Positions 10,151-22,800 of a stretch of DNA of 62,754 bases are shown one piece after another; the stretch's first letter is position 1; each line of letters begins with the position of its first letter. The stretch is from Nemertoderma westbladi (Eukaryota; Xenacoelomorpha; Nemertodermatida; Nemertodermatidae). The stretch is from the NCBI GenBank assembly GCA_032718475.1, contig JAUCBJ010005858.1, positions 1-62,754 on the forward strand. The letters run 5' to 3'. Below the pieces are notes generated by a model. That model made no database searches and had not been told where the DNA came from. It saw nothing but the letters and a program-made list of their open reading frames with translations. The position numbers and the translations under genes were made by a program.

Positions 10151-12815
10151 TCCCTTCCTTTCCTTTCCTTAGCTTTCCTTTCCTTTCCTTTCCTTTCCTT
10201 TCCTTTCCTTTCCTTTCCTTTCCTTTCCTTTCCTTTCCTTTCCTTTCCTCTTTCCTTTCCTTTCCTTTCCTTTCCTTTCCTTTCCTTTCCTTACTTCCTT
10301 CCTTTCCTTCCTTTCCTCCTTCCTACTTTCCTTTCCTTCCTTCTTCCTTTCCTTCATTCCTTTCCTACTTTCCTTTCCTTCCTTCCTCCTTTCCTTCCTT
10401 CCTTTCCTACTTTCCTTTCCTTCCTTCCACCTTTCCACCTTTCCTTCCTTCCACCTTTCCTCCTTCCTTCCTACTTCCTTTCCTTCCTTCCTCCTTCCTA
10501 CTTTCCTTCCTTCCTTCCACCTTCCTTCCTTCCACCTTTCCTTCCTTCCACCTTTCCTTCCTTCCACCTTTCCTTCCTTCCTTTCCTTCCTCTTCATTTC
10601 CTTCCTTCCTCCTTTCCTCCCTTCCTACTTTCATTTCCTTCCTTCCTTCCACCTTTCCTTCCTTCCACCTTTCCTTCCTTCCACCTTCCTTCCTTCCACC
10701 TTTCCTTATCTTCTCCTTTCCTTCCTCCCTTCCCTTCCTTCCTTCCTTCCTTCCTTCCTTCCTTCCTCCTTCCTTCCTTCCTTCCTCCTTCCTTTCCTTT
10801 CCTTTCCTTTCCTCTTCCTTTCCTTTCCTTTCCTTTCCTTCCTTCCTTCCACCTTTCCTTCCTTCCTTTCCTTTCTCCTCCGCCTTTCCTTCTTTCCTTT
10901 CTTCCTTCCACCATTCCTTCCTTCCTTTCCTTTCCTTTCCTTCCTTCCACCTTTCCTTTCTTCCTCCACCTTTCCTTCCTTCCTTCCACCTTTCCTTCCT
11001 TCCTTCCTTCCTTCCACCTTTCCTTCCTTCCACCTTTCCTTCCTTCCACCTTTCCTTCCTTCCACCTTTCCTTCCTTCTTTTCCTTTCCCTTCCTTTCCT
11101 TTCCTTTCCTTCCTTCCTCCTTTCCTTTCTTCCTCCACCTTTCCTTCCTTCCTTCCACCTTTCCTTCCTTCCTTCCACCTTTCCTTCCTTCCACCTTTCC
11201 TTCCTTCCACCTTTCCTTCCTACCACCTTTCCTTCCTTCCACCTTTCCTTCCTTCCACCTTTCCTTCCTTCCAGCTTTCCTTCCTACCACCTTTCCTTCC
11301 TTCCACCTTTCCTTCCTTCCACCTTTCCTTCCTACCACCTTTCCTTTCTTCCACCTTTCCTTCCTTCCACCTTTCCTTCCTTCCACCTTTCCTTCCTTCT
11401 TTTCCTTTCCTTTCCTTTCCTTTCCATCCTTCCACCTTTCCTTTCTTCCTCCACCTTTCCTTCCTTCCTTCCACCTTTCCTTCCTTCCTTCCACCTTTCC
11501 TTCCTTCCTTCCACCTTTCCTTCCTTCCACCTTTCCTTCCTTCCACCTTTCCTTCCTTCCACCTTTCCTTCCTTCTTTTCCTTTCCTTTCCTTTCCTTCC
11601 TTCCTTCCTTCCTTCCTTCCTTCCTTCCTTCCTCCTTCCTTCCTTCCTTCCTTCCTTCCTTCCTTCCTTTCCTTTCTTCCTTTCCTTCCTTCCACCATTC
11701 CTTCCTTCCTTTCCTTTCCTTTCCTTCCTTCCACCTTTCCTTTCTTCCTCCACCTTTCCTTCCTTCCTTCCACCTTTCCTTCCTTCCTTCCACCTTTCCA
11801 TCCTTCCTTCCACCTTTCCTTCCTTCCTTTCCTCCTCCGCCTTTCCTTCCTTCCACCTTTCCTTCCTTCCACCTTTCCTTCCTTCCACCTTTCCTTCCTT
11901 CCACCTTTCCTTCCTTCTTTTCCTTTCCTTTCCTTTCCTTCCTTCCTTCCACCTTTCCTTCCTCCTTTCCTTCCTTCCATTCCTACTTTCCTTCCCTTCT
12001 TCCTCCTTCCTTTCCTTTCTTCCTTCCTTTCCTTTCTTCCTTCCTTTCCTTCCTTCCACCATTCCTTCCTTCCTCCGCCTTTCCTTCCTTCCACCTTTCC
12101 TTCCTGTCCTTTCCTTCCTTCCTTCCACCTTTCCTTCCTTCCTTCCACCTTTCCTTCCTTCCACCTTTCCTTCCTTCCACCTTTCCTTCCTTCTTTTCCT
12201 TTCCTTTCCTTCCTTCCTTTCCTTTCTTCCTTTCCTTTCTTCCACCATTCCTTCCTTCCTTTCCTTCCTTCCTTTCCTTTCCTTTCCTTCCTTCCACCTT
12301 TCCTTTCTTCCTCCACCTTTCCTTCCTTCCTTCCACCTTTCCTTCCTTCCTTCCACCTTTCCTTCCTTCCTTCCACCTTTCCTTCCTTCCTTTCCTCCTC
12401 CGCCTTTCCTTCCTTCCACCTTTCCTTCCTTCCACCTTTCCTTCCTTCCACCTTTCCTTCCTTCCACCTTTCCTTCCTTCTTTTCCTTTCCTTTCCTTTC
12501 CTTTCCTTCCTTCCTTCCACCTTTCCTTCCTTCCATTCCTACTTTCCTTCCCTTCTTCCTCCTTCCTTTCCTTTCTTCCTTCCTTTCCTTCCTTCCACCA
12601 TTCCTTCCTTCCTTCCTTCCTCCGCCTTTCCTTCCTTTCCTTCCTTCCACCTTTCCTTCCTTCCACCTTTCCTTCCTGTCCTTTCCTTCCTTCCTTCCAC
12701 CTTTCCTTCCTTCCACCTTCCCTTCCTTCCTTCCTTTCCTTCCTGTCCTACTTTCCTTCCTTCCTTCCTTTCCTCCCCCTTCCTTCCATCCATCCATCCC
12801 TCCCTCCCACCCCCC
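10151..12815. repeat. 2.7-kb polypyrimidine/polypurine tract with higher-order repeats
   Basis: The + strand is almost only C and T, built from TTCC, TTTCC and CCTTCCACCTTTCC words; interrupting A and G bases occur mainly in CCACC, CCTACTT, CCGCC and CCTGTCC. It begins as simple (TTTCC)n to about 10300. Larger blocks recur: the CCATTCCTACTTTCC block at about 11976 returns at about 12531, and CCTCCTCCGCC at about 11830 returns at about 12390, giving a period near 555-560 bp. Long minus-strand ORFs rich in Lys, Glu, Arg and Gly in all frames result from the lack of stop codons and are not genes. Confidence 0.95.
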
Positions 12816-13269
12816 TTCCTCCTCTTCAGAGAAAACATATATCATTTCTTAGAAAAATGATCTCGTACAAAATGACCCCCATGTGAAGCTTCCTGTACTG
12901 TTTGGGAAAGTACTCAGAATCTCTAATTTCTGCCAATGGTTGTCTATGAGGAATGCGTTCCGAGAAGGTAGTTTTTTTTCCACGGGAAAGGGAAAGTACA
13001 GGAGACTTCACTTGGGCCTAGGTCATTGAGTAATTAATTTTATAGACCTACTGTGAAGTCTACTCTAATTCCATTAAATATTACATTATATGTTCTACAA
13101 TAAAATAATATAAATAGCACAAATATTAAACTGTTAAACATTCGTTATAAATAATTAGCTAAATTAAAATATGCACATAGCAGCAGCATTGTTAACTAAA
13201 CAGATAATTCAGATTCTTATTAATTGGTTGAAATTTATTTGATTTACTTTCGAAGTTTAATAAGTAGCT
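12816..13269. other. Intergenic, no gene seen
   Basis: AT-rich sequence between the pyrimidine tract and the LINE insertion. Its right end is the original downstream sequence of the ADP-ribosylglycohydrolase gene, displaced by that insertion. Confidence 0.5.
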
Positions 13270-13281
13270 TCGTATACGAAG

Positions 13282-13535
13282 GACATTGCTTTCGCCGTGA
13301 GGACCAGCCAGTGCATAATCTTGTACTTTGGCAGCCTCATGGAGTGAATAAGCATGGTGGACAACCCATGACTTTCTTGAGACGCATCTTAAAGGACACT
13401 GGCCTTGAAGATGCGGATGATCTAGCAAATGTCATGGGTGATAGGGAGTTGTGGCGGTGCGATTTTGTCGATAAGCCGGCACAGCATTCTTAAAAATGCA
13501 GCTGCAATGCAGCATGCCGATCCTAGTAGTAGTAG
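13282..13535 (+). mobile_element. 5'-truncated LINE 3' end with 12-bp target duplication
   Basis: 254 bp nearly identical to the last part of the LINE at 21165-22655, ending in the same (TAG)n tail. It is flanked by TCGTATACGAAG at 13270-13281 and again at 13536-13547, a perfect target-site duplication. It lies antisense to, and inside the reading frame of, the ADP-ribosylglycohydrolase gene. Confidence 0.93.
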
Positions 13536-14553
13536 TCGTATACGAAGCAATAGTTCCTTTCAACCAATCCCGATGTACTAAACCTTTGATCCATCGTTTC
13601 GGTATCGCCTTGTAACCAAGTAAACAACCAATGAGAGCCCCTGCTACGGCCGCGTTGGTGTCTGCGTCACCGGCTTCCATGGTTACCATTGTCAACGCTT
13701 TCTCGAAGTCCTTCTGCCTCAGTGCCCAGAACCCCGCACCCATCGTCTTATAAGTGTAACCGATCTTATTCGGCTCGGCTAGTTTGAGTTCCTCTAGACT
13801 CGCGTACATGTGGAACTTAAGTTCCTCACGTTCCTCATCGCTCTCCAACTGTTGGGCCGCTAGTTCGAAACTATGACCCATAACCTGCTCCACGTCGACG
13901 GGCTTCCCGCCGGCGCGGGCAGCCAGAATCTGGGCGATCGTCGCGCTCACCGCTACACAACTGGCGACGCACCGCGGGTCATGGTGAGTAACCATAGCAA
14001 CCTGTCTGGCGTTCTCGACCACGGCGTCGAGGTCCCAGAAGCGATGGACGCCGAGAACGGAGGTTCGCATGACGGCCCCGTTAGGCGCCGCTCGTCGATT
14101 CAACCGCTCCCACACGGCGAGCGACGCGGCGTGGGGGTCCGTTAGTATATCGGGATGTGTTAGAACCGCCATGGTAGTCCGACCAACCCCGAGACCACAG
14201 GAATCCCCCAACTCGCTGAAACCTTCCTTCATCCACTTAACTAAACGCGTCGCCACGTCCTGCACATCAACCTCCCCGCCGGTGGACGTCAGCGATTGGA
14301 CGATGCACAGCATCTGGTCGCTATCATCTGTCCAATCACCTTTCTTGAATCTGGCGCGGTGCCCATCCTCAACCATGTGGGAGTATTTGAGATTACGGTG
14401 TTTACCGTACGCGCCTGAGGCTTGCGATTTAGTCATAAACTCTGTAAGGAGACCGATGGCGTCGCCGACACAGTTGCCGTAGAATGTACCGTGAATGTAT
14501 TCCATAAGGGCAGACCAATCGACGGAAGGCTGCGGTGGCTCGGAGGTCGCCAT
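13432..14553 (-). CDS. ADP-ribosylglycohydrolase-family protein with a LINE-derived C-terminus
   Basis: A one-exon ORF of 373 residues from ATG 14553 (the frame extends a few codons upstream without an ATG). Family features are YGNCVGDAIGLLTEF near residues 28-42, GDWTDDSDQM at 72-81 (metal-binding Thr/Asp/Asp of the ARH fold) and EAGDADTNAAVAGALIG in the C-terminal third (the second Asp-rich metal site). By family knowledge it would hydrolyse an ADP-ribose bond on protein or a related nucleotide; the substrate is unknown. About the last 34 residues are read from the antisense strand of an inserted LINE, starting in a Thr run encoded by its (TAG)n tail. The pre-insertion frame, read across the duplicated target, would have continued about 9-10 codons to a TAA near 13250. 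The catalytic core looks intact. Confidence 0.85.
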   Translation of the reverse strand: MATSEPPQPSVDWSALMEYIHGTFYGNCVGDAIGLLTEFMTKSQASGAYGKHRNLKYSHMVEDGHRARFKKGDWTDDSDQMLCIVQSLTSTGGEVDVQDVATRLVKWMKEGFSELGDSCGLGVGRTTMAVLTHPDILTDPHAASLAVWERLNRRAAPNGAVMRTSVLGVHRFWDLDAVVENARQVAMVTHHDPRCVASCVAVSATIAQILAARAGGKPVDVEQVMGHSFELAAQQLESDEEREELKFHMYASLEELKLAEPNKIGYTYKTMGAGFWALRQKDFEKALTMVTMEAGDADTNAAVAGALIGCLLGYKAIPKRWIKGLVHRDWLKGTIASYTTTTTRIGMLHCSCIFKNAVPAYRQNRTATTPYHP

Positions 14554-16972
14554 CCCTGACACAGACCGAACTATTAATTCTTACTACTCACTCACACACA
14601 CCAGGAGCAGCACATTCAGACATTGCACATACCTGCATACTTGAGACGATTACAATGCAACAATGAAGTTATATTGGAGCCTGAGCCTGAATACTAACTT
14701 TGATTAAATTTACTCCATCAGCGAGAGGGGGGCTATTCCGGCTATTGACACAAATCCAACTCAGCGAATTATATTAACTATTATATTGACTTTAGTTTAT
14801 TGTTTTGGTTTGTGGCACTTCGTAACCTCCTGCTCCTTTCTCGTAATGGATAATTTAACATTGAGACGACTTATTACTTTATTATTCGCCAAAATGGGAT
14901 ATTTGCGCCCAAGCCCAACTCAATGTTACAATATAAATTAAGGGAAAGGAGCAGGTTACAAGGTTAAGGTACAAGTTAATTGGGTGATTTTCCCCTGGAG
15001 AGCCAGGGATGAATTTTGAAGTGATTTGTTCTAAATATAATAGTCACTTGCTTGTTGTCCAAACAATATTTTTATGATTTATGATTTTAATGATTTGCGC
15101 GAAAGTGGTTGCTGCGTTTTTAAAGGGGTCTCCATGGAAAATAGGTTTAACCTTATGGGGCTATCCCTTGCATTCTATTACATATTACTTTTAATTGGAT
15201 GTACTTACTAAGACGTAGTTGAGAATACTAGTGCTTCTGGGATGCTCATATCTCAGCTATTTCCCAACCAAATTCAAATTGTATTTATTTGGAATCGGTG
15301 CATGGCCAGCTTTCCATTGATACCAACAAATCAAAATAAGATGTATGATTCCAGGTCATGTTAATGTTAAATGAGACAATGTCGCACTGCGATTTAAAGT
15401 TGGAAAATATATCGCCCTGTCGATTTGGTAGTGCGAAATTAAATCCATAAATAAATAAGATACGATATTATTAATATATTTTCTATAGTTTCGAAAATGA
15501 AGATTCGAGAATGAGATTTTTAGAATGCCGCATTGTATTAAGTTCATAAATATTTAGTTCAATCAATCATGATTGTGGATATTTTTTCTATATTATAAAA
15601 CACATATTTTCGTCGCCAAATATAATGTAATTATTTTAATGTTTCGTCTGTATTATAATAATTCTCGCTAGGCTGGGACCCTCAAACACTTCGCTCCTGT
15701 GTAATAATAATATAAAGTATGCACCTATAAAATATAAATATATATACAGTATATAAATCTTTAATAAGCATCTAATTGTAGGCATCATAGAAACACAAAA
15801 TTATAGAAATAGCACAATATCAGAAAGTTAGAACTGAAATTAAATGTTAATCCATAAAATTATGAGTTATGGTATGATTTTAACAAACAGAAACTAGGAA
15901 TCTCAGCAGGTCTACTGATCGAGTAGCTTGGAGACTGCTGAGCCGGGCTAATCGGTAAGTTCATATCTTGAAGAACAAAGAACTTGTTTGAGCATAACGA
16001 TCTGCTCGAAGCGAGCGGGACATTCAAAAGAGGAAATGAGTTTCAGATGTATAATGAAATGTATAATAATCATATAAAGTGATTGATTATTAGACTTTGA
16101 AAAAATAATATGGCCTTTAAATTTATTTGTTTGAAAGGCTATTAGTCATATTATCATTTTAAACGGTAAATAAATTACATTGTTATTCTACGGCGCTTTA
16201 AATTAGAACATCCTTGACATTTTTGTACGTCGCCTCGCTCCATGCTCCTCACATTTCATTTAATTCTACTTGTTTTTATTATATAAATCGTTTGTATATA
16301 AACTATATTTAATGTAATTAATTATATAATTAATTACATAATTACATTTGGTATACAAATTTATATAATTTGTATTTTATTGCAGTCAACAAAAATCAAG
16401 ACATTCACAAAAGCTTACTGTAAGTAAAAGTAGGCCAAATATATTAATAAATAATTTGAACAACATTAACTGATCATGAATGACAATCAATTTCAGTGAC
16501 TTTTATTGAAGAATGTACAGACTCCATGCCACGACTCTTTCACAGTAACAATAACATTTGACAGCGGTTGCTGTGAATTTGTCCCAGAATTGGGGTGAAT
16601 ACCGGCATTAGGAGGTACCAATACGGCTATGGAGCAGCCCTTGTTATTTAGGTTTGTGGTGCCAAGATTTCAGATATTGGCGCCTATTTGAAGGAGAGCA
16701 ATATAGATAGGCCTACGCAGGAGTTAGGTTATCAATGGAATTTGGTATAACAAATTACGAGTTTTAAGTTATAATAACACACATTCTTATAAACTTAACA
16801 ATATTTTACAATTTTTGAAAATAATTTTCCGGAGATGATTTCAGCATACAATTATAATATAACCTAAATTAGCGTGGAATATTTTATTATTTATTGTATC
16901 CAATATGTTATTATGTAACCTTAATCTGAATTAGGAGTTGAGTAGCGGTGGAATTTCGGCGAAGTCTCTAAG
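14554..16972. other. Intergenic region between divergent genes
   Basis: It separates the minus-strand ADP-ribosylglycohydrolase gene from the plus-strand SESTD1 gene, so it must hold both upstream regions. It is AT-rich, with two copies of the dispersed repeat at 14790-14965. No coding region was recognised. Confidence 0.5.
14790..14965. repeat. Dispersed repeat copies in opposite orientations
   Basis: On the left TTTATTGTTTTGGTTTG then GTAACCTCCTGCTCCTTTC (reverse orientation). On the right CGCCAAAATGGGATATTTGC, CTCAATGTTACAATAT and AAGGGAAAGGAGCAGGTTAC (forward orientation). Together they form an imperfect inverted pair. Confidence 0.55.
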
Positions 16973-19800
16973 ATGGCAAACATAAGCCGGAGTCCACCAG
17001 AGGTGAACGGAGATGGAGACCGAATGAATGAAGATCACTTGGAGAACATTGGCGATAATACGAAGGAAGAATTGCGACGAATAAGAAGTAAGTGTTAACA
17101 GTGTATTTGTGTATTATTCATCGCGGGACCTCGACAATATTATAAGCAGATGTTGAGATGTTATAATTTCAATTTATTCTTAATTAACTATTCGTATTTT
17201 AGTTTTTATTGCCTCCATTTCTGTCTTCATTCAATGCTGACAATTCTGGAATATAAGAAAGTTTGTTTGCTATTTTTGAATCTGGAAACAGGAAGTGGTG
17301 TATCAAATATTTCAAATGTGTCATTAAATTATATTATATGTGTATTATATTAATATTTTAATTTATATTCCAGAAGGGAATATGTTAGCAAAAGATATTC
17401 AACAAGTATTGCAGAAGAAGCTTGTAACATTACCAGGTAAATTATGCATTTCAATTATTTTAAAGTTCGCCATTGCGCACAGGTATAGATAGGGCATGAA
17501 TAATTTACTCTTAAATCGTGAAAAAAATAGATGAGATATGGTGGTATGGGCGTTAGATATTTAGCATGGTTTTGCATCTGCGCGTGGCTATTTTATTCTT
17601 TTTAAAAATGTATATAATTCTGGAACATTATAATTATTTACCTCATAAAGTAGCTGGTCAACAATGAAATACTGTACCTATACAACATTTCTATCTGTTT
17701 CTTAGCTAGTCATACATAAACATAAAGTTCCAGAACATCCGAACGCATGCAGGGCCGAAGGACCATTTTCTATGTTATTTTTCATATGTTTCATATGATA
17801 CGCCTCTCTCAAAAATAACCCAAAACACCGTATTTTCATTAAAAAATTAATTATGTTCTGATAGCCACCCCCTATTTTATTTTATAATTACCGGGACGCG
17901 ATGTGTCTTCACAAACCTCTATAAAAAAATTAGGAGACGGGATCCATGGATACTATGATGACTGGCGCAATGGTCACGATATACTTCGAATATAATTTAA
18001 AGATGTAAAGCATTGCAAATTAAATAATATTTATTATTTACAGGGGGGCGCGATAAACGCGGTGGACCTATATTGATAATCCCCGCCCACGTCATTAAAA
18101 ATTCGCCACTGGAATGGAGCCAATCGGAAATGCTAACAACATTAGTTTATCTTTCAAGGATTCCATCGTTAGTTCTAGTTCTCCATTAGAAATTCCCCTT
18201 TTTTTGACCAAACATCAGATTCTTTCTAAACTTTTGACGGACTGCATACGTACCAAGTTTGGTTTAATTTCAGCAATGATTGGCAGACTTATTTCGGTTT
18301 TATCCAACCTCTAAACTACCGGTATCACAGACAGACTGTAGGATTTTTACCAAACTGCAGAATCTTTTTAACCCGTTGACAGACCACATGTTTACCAAGT
18401 TGACCACATGTTTTAATTTCATCAATGATTGACCGATTGAGCGGTTTTTATCAAAAGTCTGAAACTAATGATACCGACTGTCAAACTCTCTAACTTTTGA
18501 CCAAACTTCAGATTCTATCTATACTTTTGACGGACTACATACGTAGAAAGTTTGGTTTAATTTCATCACGGAGATACAGAGTAATTAGTGATCAAAAATT
18601 TACGACGGCGACAGACAACTCGTTAATGGTACCCATATGCTATGTCTTCATTCACTTCGTGGATCGCCCCACAAAAAAGTTATCATGTAAAATTATATTA
18701 CGGTTATTACAAACTTTTATATCTTTAATTGATATATTTTTTTTGAATTTTTTAAAGATTTCTCACGAATGCGAGGGGGTTCAATGGTCCATCATCTATT
18801 TATGAGGTAAATTAAAAACGTTTACCATTTTGGAAAAAAAAAATTACAAATAATAACTTGAGAGGCGCTATATTATTCAAAATCTATTGGAAATGTTAAA
18901 GCTTGTAGCCTCTGTGGACGGTTTTTAATGAAAGTACTTTTTGACAATGTTTTAACAATTTTTATATTTGTTTTGTTTAATATTTCCAGAGATAAGGCTC
19001 GAGGTTTGGGGTTTACCGTTATAGTAGATCTCGCTGCCGCCAAGGGGCGCTATATAAAGACACTAACGAACATAATATCGAACGGATTGGAAAACATTAA
19101 ATTAATGTGTTTATTAAAACCCCGAGCTTTCCTCGATAAACAACTAAAAAACTTGACGCAGAAACGGAATTTGAAAGACCACTTCCCATTCCAGGTAGGA
19201 AATAATTAGGTTAAATTAGTGATTCGATGAATATTACAATTAGTTTTTTTAAACAAGGCCAAACCACGCAGGAAAGGCGAATCACTGCATCTTACTCTCT
19301 TTCAAAAATTTATATAGTACCCCGTCGACCGATGGGAAAAAACCTGGCTCTGATGTAACAACCACATTATGGCTTTTCCTACGACAGCACCACAGGGTGA
19401 TAATGGATAGTCGCTGGAACATGTTGCGGATGGAGTCGCTTGAGGGAAATACCTCGCCTCCGAGGCCTTAGGGGCGGTCGGTTTGTTTTGAAACTCATAC
19501 ATTTCATTTACATACTTTACTAAGTGTATACTATTTGTTATCAATCACAATAATAAATCTTTTTTTTCCATGAAAAAATAATTCTTTTACCCTTCCCGGT
19601 GTATAAAAGCGGGAAAAAAGTCTTTTTGTTTTCATTGTAATAAATAATTCATAACTTAAAAATCATTGTCAACCTAATTTTTCCAGGTAGTTTTAATATC
19701 CCTGAATAAACTTGAAAAATATGTGGATCCAAGTCAATTACCAATGGATATTCGCGGACAATTGTATTACAACCATGAATTCTGGATACAAAATCGAATA
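16973..19800 (+). CDS. SESTD1: SESTD1 exons 1-5: N-terminal extension and Sec14-like domain
   Basis: Exon 2 encodes DIQQVLQKKLVTLPG and exon 3 GGRDKRGGPILIIPAH, the typical beginning of the SESTD1/Trio-type Sec14 domain (LxGGxDxxxGxILxxP). Exon 3 ends at 18167 in phase 2; exon 4 continues DKARGLGFTVIVD, then LMCLLKPRAFLDKQ. Exon 5 gives VVLISLNKLEKYVDPSQLP and the LYYNHEFWIQNR end of the domain. The order and spacing match human SESTD1 residues 1-170. Exon 1 (acidic, MANISRSPPEVNGDGD...) has no clear counterpart. Confidence 0.87.
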
Positions 19801-22800
19801 GTAAGTAGTGAGAATAATAAATTATGTTCCACACATAAAAACACTATTCCCTAAAGAAGGCAGAAAATTTGTTGGAATATTTGGGACACAAAAAAGTTAA
19901 ATTCAGTAATGGGTTTACAGTAGTATTTAATAAATTAATAATTGCTGTTTTGGATTTAGGATTACGAGAATTATATGCAGAACACCTTAGAAGCAATAAA
20001 CCTAATTGAAAGGAAACAAGGAGAATTAATAGAAATCGACTCGGTAATAGAAAGAGGAGAAGGAATTATTTATAGTTTAAAGCGGCAATGTTCATCATCT
20101 TCAACCAATATTACTCAAGATCTTATTGTTGTAGAGGATTGCGTTGATATGATTAGCAATGTGGAGAAACTTGTAGATGAACTGAAAGTTTACAGGTCAG
20201 AATAGCAGAAGAAACGAAACATATTAGGCCTATATACAGTAATGTAGGGCCTAGGCCTACTGTACAACTAACAGTAGGCCGACTCAGTGAGTTAGGTCTA
20301 TTGTTAAATACTAAAGGACATTGTAAATAATATTATTATTTTATTGAATGTGTTCATATTGGTGGGACGAATCGAGATCTTACGTGATTGTGTTCAGAAA
20401 GACGGTGCTTGGTGCTTGTCATAGTATTTTATATATGAAGATTTTTTATTTTTTTAAATTTATCTTTATTAAGTGTTTTATAGCGCTTATTTCTGTCTTA
20501 TAACCTGTACAGATAATAATTCGTTTATTGTTTTGGTTAGATTCAGCCCTTCTGTAACCTGTATTTTTGGTGAAAACCTGGTATTCTTCACATGGGGGTA
20601 ACTGCAAAGTGAAATATAGCGGCAGAAAGTCTGGTATTCATCACATGGGCCGTGAATTGACTACATACGATTTTTCTCATACCACCGGTCAGGTACCCCC
20701 TAAAATATGAAATAATTTGTGGTCTAACAAATACCGGTATTTGGTTTTATTGTTCTTCCTACAGAAGTTCTACGAACGACAGTCTAGAAAATATATACAA
20801 AAAGTTTCGTGCGCGGTCGAAAGAGTTGTCTCTGTGGTTGTCCGGCCCCGCGGAGCGCAGTCTAGCGGCCTTAAATGGAATCGGAAAGACGCAAACCGAA
20901 TCGGAAGATTTGAGGAAGAAACACGATTCTTTGGAACTGAAATGCGCAGTTAGTGATAGGGCCAAAGTAGCCAGTTAATCTTGTTAAGATAAAACTTCAC
21001 AACTGTTCTCACTCTCAGATGGTCAATATTAGGCACTAGTGTCAAATAGGGGACCCTCCTAATCTGCTAACTGAAATCACCTGCTAATCCTGATATTTAG
21101 CAGGTGATAACAATCTTCCTAACCCTCGTTTATTGTTTTGGTTCCTTTCAGCTCGCCTCTGAGTGTTTAAAGCTCATCTATCCCATCATAGTAGACATGT
21201 ACCGTACAACAAGAGTCCCACAAGAAATGAAAACAAATAAGTTGGTGCCAGTTCCCAAGAAGGGCAACCTAACACTCTATGGTTCTTTTCGGGGAATCTC
21301 ATTGATCTCGATTGCTGCAAAACTATACAATAGAATTTTATTAAATCGCATCAGGGATCCCATTGAGAGACTGCTACGTGGAAATCAGAATGGGTTCCGT
21401 AAAGGTCGTGGGACCATGGAGCCCATTTTGGCACTTAGAAGGATAATTGAAGAGTTATCAAAAAAGAAAGACAGGCATCTGGCTGTTATCTTTGTTGACT
21501 TCTTCAAGGCCTTTGATTCAGTCTCTCGCTCACGTATGTTCAGCATACTTTCATTATATGGGATTCCTGATGAAATTATTGCAGCAATCAGATCAGTATA
21601 CGATGGTTCGACAACATTTGTGTCTACTGTTGATGGTGACACAGAACCATTTGAAGTGTTATGGGGCGTCCTCCAAGGAGACACACTTGCACCATTCTTG
21701 TTCATTATTGTGGTTGACTATGTTCTACGCATGTCCTTAGATCATCATAATGATGATGGGGTGATGATAACTCCACCTACTGGCTCCAGAAGTCGAGGAA
21801 ATCCTGCCAAGTACCTAACTGATCTAGACTTTGCTGATGACTTAGGAGTACTCTCAGAATCATTAGAGGGAGCCCAGCGGCTCCTCAGCTCATTAGAACA
21901 TGCTGCTTCTAGTGTTGGTCTTTTTATTAACTCCAGAAAGACCAAAATTCTGACAGTTAACTTTGAAAGTCCTCAGCAAGTCTCTGATCGGATGAGCATA
22001 AGCTCAAAGGATGGTATGCTTGAGCATGTGGACGACTTCTGTTACCTGGGATCATGGATCCGGAAGTCAGGTGAGGACCTTCGAATACGTAAGGGAAAGG
22101 CATGGGCAGCCTTGAATAGGCTTTCCAGGATTTGGAAGTCACCTAGAATTAATCGGAAACTTAAGGTCCGATTATTCAGAGCAGCAGTAGTTCCAGTACT
22201 CCTCTATGGGAGTCCATGCTGGGCTCTAACTGCTGAGGACACCAAATCTCTGGATGGCACATTCACAAGAATGCTACGCCGGGTACATTGTGTCAAGTAC
22301 AATGCACACATCTCCAACCAGACACTATATAACATTGGAGGTGTCTCATTGGTTCCCCCAAGCTTGACACTAGAACAAAATCGCCTCCGCTTTGCAGGAC
22401 ATTGCTTTCGCCGTGAGGACCAGCCAGTGCATAATCTTGTACTTTGGCAGCCTCATGGAGTGAATAAGCATGGTGGACAGCCCATGACTTTCTTGAGACG
22501 CATCTTAAAGGACACTGGCCTTAAAGATGCGGATGATCTAGCAAATGTCATGGGTGATAGGGAGTTGTGGCGGTGCAATTTTGTTGACAAGCCGGCACAG
22601 CATTCTTAAAAATGCAGCTGCAATGCAGCATGCCGATCCTAGTAGTAGTAGTAGTAACCTGTTCCTTTACTAACCGGGCACTACAGTAGTGACTTCAGTT
22701 TATGTGATTTCAGGATTAGCAGGTTAGGAGGGTCCCTTATTTGACACAAGTGCCCGCAATATTTACGTATAATACAGAATACAGGTATAGTTAATATTAA

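Noticed and set aside
10169-12845. Overlapping minus-strand ORFs up to 604 codons rich in Lys, Glu, Arg and Gly
   Set aside because: They occur in all frames of a purine-only strand that cannot make stop codons other than through rare interruptions; no start context or domain. Repeat artefact.
18114-18805. Additional coding exons in SESTD1 intron 3
   Set aside because: The ORFs repeat the same peptide because of a tandem DNA repeat; homology places the exon end at 18167.
21104-21164. Native N-terminus of the LINE protein
   Set aside because: This stretch belongs to the host repeat; the LINE starts at about 21165 and lacks its 5' part.
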